From assembly GCA_905182995.1 (NCBI GenBank), contig CAJJDP010000038.1, forward strand, positions 286,352-350,351: a DNA stretch of 64,000 nucleotides, in the 5' to 3' direction. Shown in pieces: positions 63,305-64,000 of the stretch (positions are counted from its first letter, which is position 1; every line of letters begins with the position of its first letter). The position numbers were made by a program, and so were the translations under genes. The stretch is from Paramecium octaurelia. Lineage: Eukaryota > Ciliophora > Oligohymenophorea > Peniculida > Parameciidae. The notes beneath the pieces are model-generated. The model worked only from the letters and a program-made list of their open reading frames with translations, was not told the origin of the DNA and searched no databases.

Positions 63305-64000
63305 TCAAGCTAATCTATATAAACGGATTATTCCTGTATTTTTTAGGAATAGCTTATTAATTAATCTTATTTAAACTTAAGAGTCATTTCGAGGTCTTTG
63401 TTTTTTTTCAGGTATTCATCGCTCATTAATGCTTTAGATCTCAACTCCTTTATTTATTCAAACATTTCATCTTAATGATTTGATAACTCAGATATTTGCT
63501 CTAAATATTTTCTTTCTAGTTTTTCTTTATAAATTTTTATTTATGCTTCTTTTTCTTAAAACATTTTTATTTCTTGTTTTAAATTTAAAATCTCATTGTT
63601 TAAATTTTCAATATCTTTTCTTTACTATATCATTTTTGCTTTTTATGTCGCTATGTATTCATTAGGATGTTCGTCTTCAAGCAATCCAACTTACTAACAT
63701 AAGTTTTATATGGCATCATTCTAATGTTTAATTTTTTTTTCTAATTCAGTTTTTTGCTTATTTATTTCATCAACCTCCATTAATTTTGCTTAATCCTATT
63801 CCCGTTCTATTTAAAGAAAGTTAATTTTATCCTCATATTAATGAATCGTGTTTTGGAGATCTGATTCTTATTATTGCAATTATTTTATTTCATTTTCTAA
63901 GACAGTTTATTAATTCATAGTTTATTAATTTTTCAACTAAAGTTGTTCGACTTAATCTTTAATTAAAGAATATTATTGGGATAATTGTTCATATTCTAAT
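63305..64000 (-). CDS. Coiled-coil protein, 3' part only
   Basis: The N-terminus lies beyond the window. From 64000 downward the frame reads as continuous coiled coil (EYEQLSQQYSLIKDQVEQLQ; LENEIKQLQQQESDLQNTIH). After a short intron near 63690, not precisely placed, it continues KAKMIQQRKDIENLNNEILN and ELRSKALMSDEYLKKKQRPR. It ends at TGA (63305). At least 220 residues of almost pure heptad sequence suggest a cytoskeletal, basal-body or tethering protein; no specific family recognised. Confidence 0.65.

Overview
This is a stretch of a ciliate somatic (macronuclear) genome, almost certainly Paramecium. Long coding frames exist only if TAA and TAG are read as glutamine and TGA is the sole stop. 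Genes are interrupted by tiny introns of about 18-35 nt, usually GTA...TAG. DNA is very AT-rich, genes are packed tens to hundreds of bases apart on both strands, and families typical of Paramecium are present: a cysteine-rich surface antigen, a cyclic-nucleotide-gated K+ channel and a ciliary central-pair protein. Annotation was done by hand translation with code 6, using splice junctions that restore a protein-like frame. Exon details are solid for about two thirds of the genes and tentative elsewhere.

Layout. 1-5 kb: 5'-truncated ankyrin protein, a ciliate membrane protein, a coiled-coil protein. 5-9.5 kb: SPEF2/CPC1 (cilium central pair). 9.9-15.3 kb: small kinase, RING protein, small genes, TRM112. 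15.7-21.3 kb: CRAL-TRIO protein, V-ATPase subunit a, degenerate RNase III (Dicer-like) gene. 22.3-26.3 kb: small ORF, SDHAF3, two neighbouring CBM20 starch-binding genes, coiled-coil gene. 26.8-30.7 kb: CNG-type K+ channel and a divergent coiled-coil gene. 31.5-34.5 kb: membrane receptor-like gene disrupted by an exact 1323-bp duplication around a single N (assembly artefact). 34.8-41.4 kb: unknown helical protein, F-box protein, ubiquitin-like protein, small genes. 41.6-43.7 kb: polyQ protein and MORN protein, divergent with a 16-bp gap. 43.7-47.7 kb: intronless surface antigen. 48-51 kb: VPS9-like protein, SNF1/AMPK-like kinase, heat-shock factor. 51.7-53.5 kb: unknown protein, then LIN54/tesmin-type CRC protein with a one-base frameshift. 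54.3-59.3 kb: Sec7 (BIG-type) ARF-GEF. 59.4-60.6 kb: AGC-kinase pseudogene. 61.2-64 kb: poorly resolved gene and a 3' coiled-coil fragment.

The neighbourhood is a normal eukaryotic gene mix, not one operon-like system. I see no defence island, CRISPR array, prophage, telomere repeat or convincing tRNA/rRNA gene. The points most worth a second look are the assembly duplication, the decaying genes (AGC kinase, RNase III, possibly the ankyrin gene and the CRC gene), the neighbouring CBM20 pair, and the extreme gene compaction (two divergent start codons 16 bp apart, and stop codons 2 bp apart).
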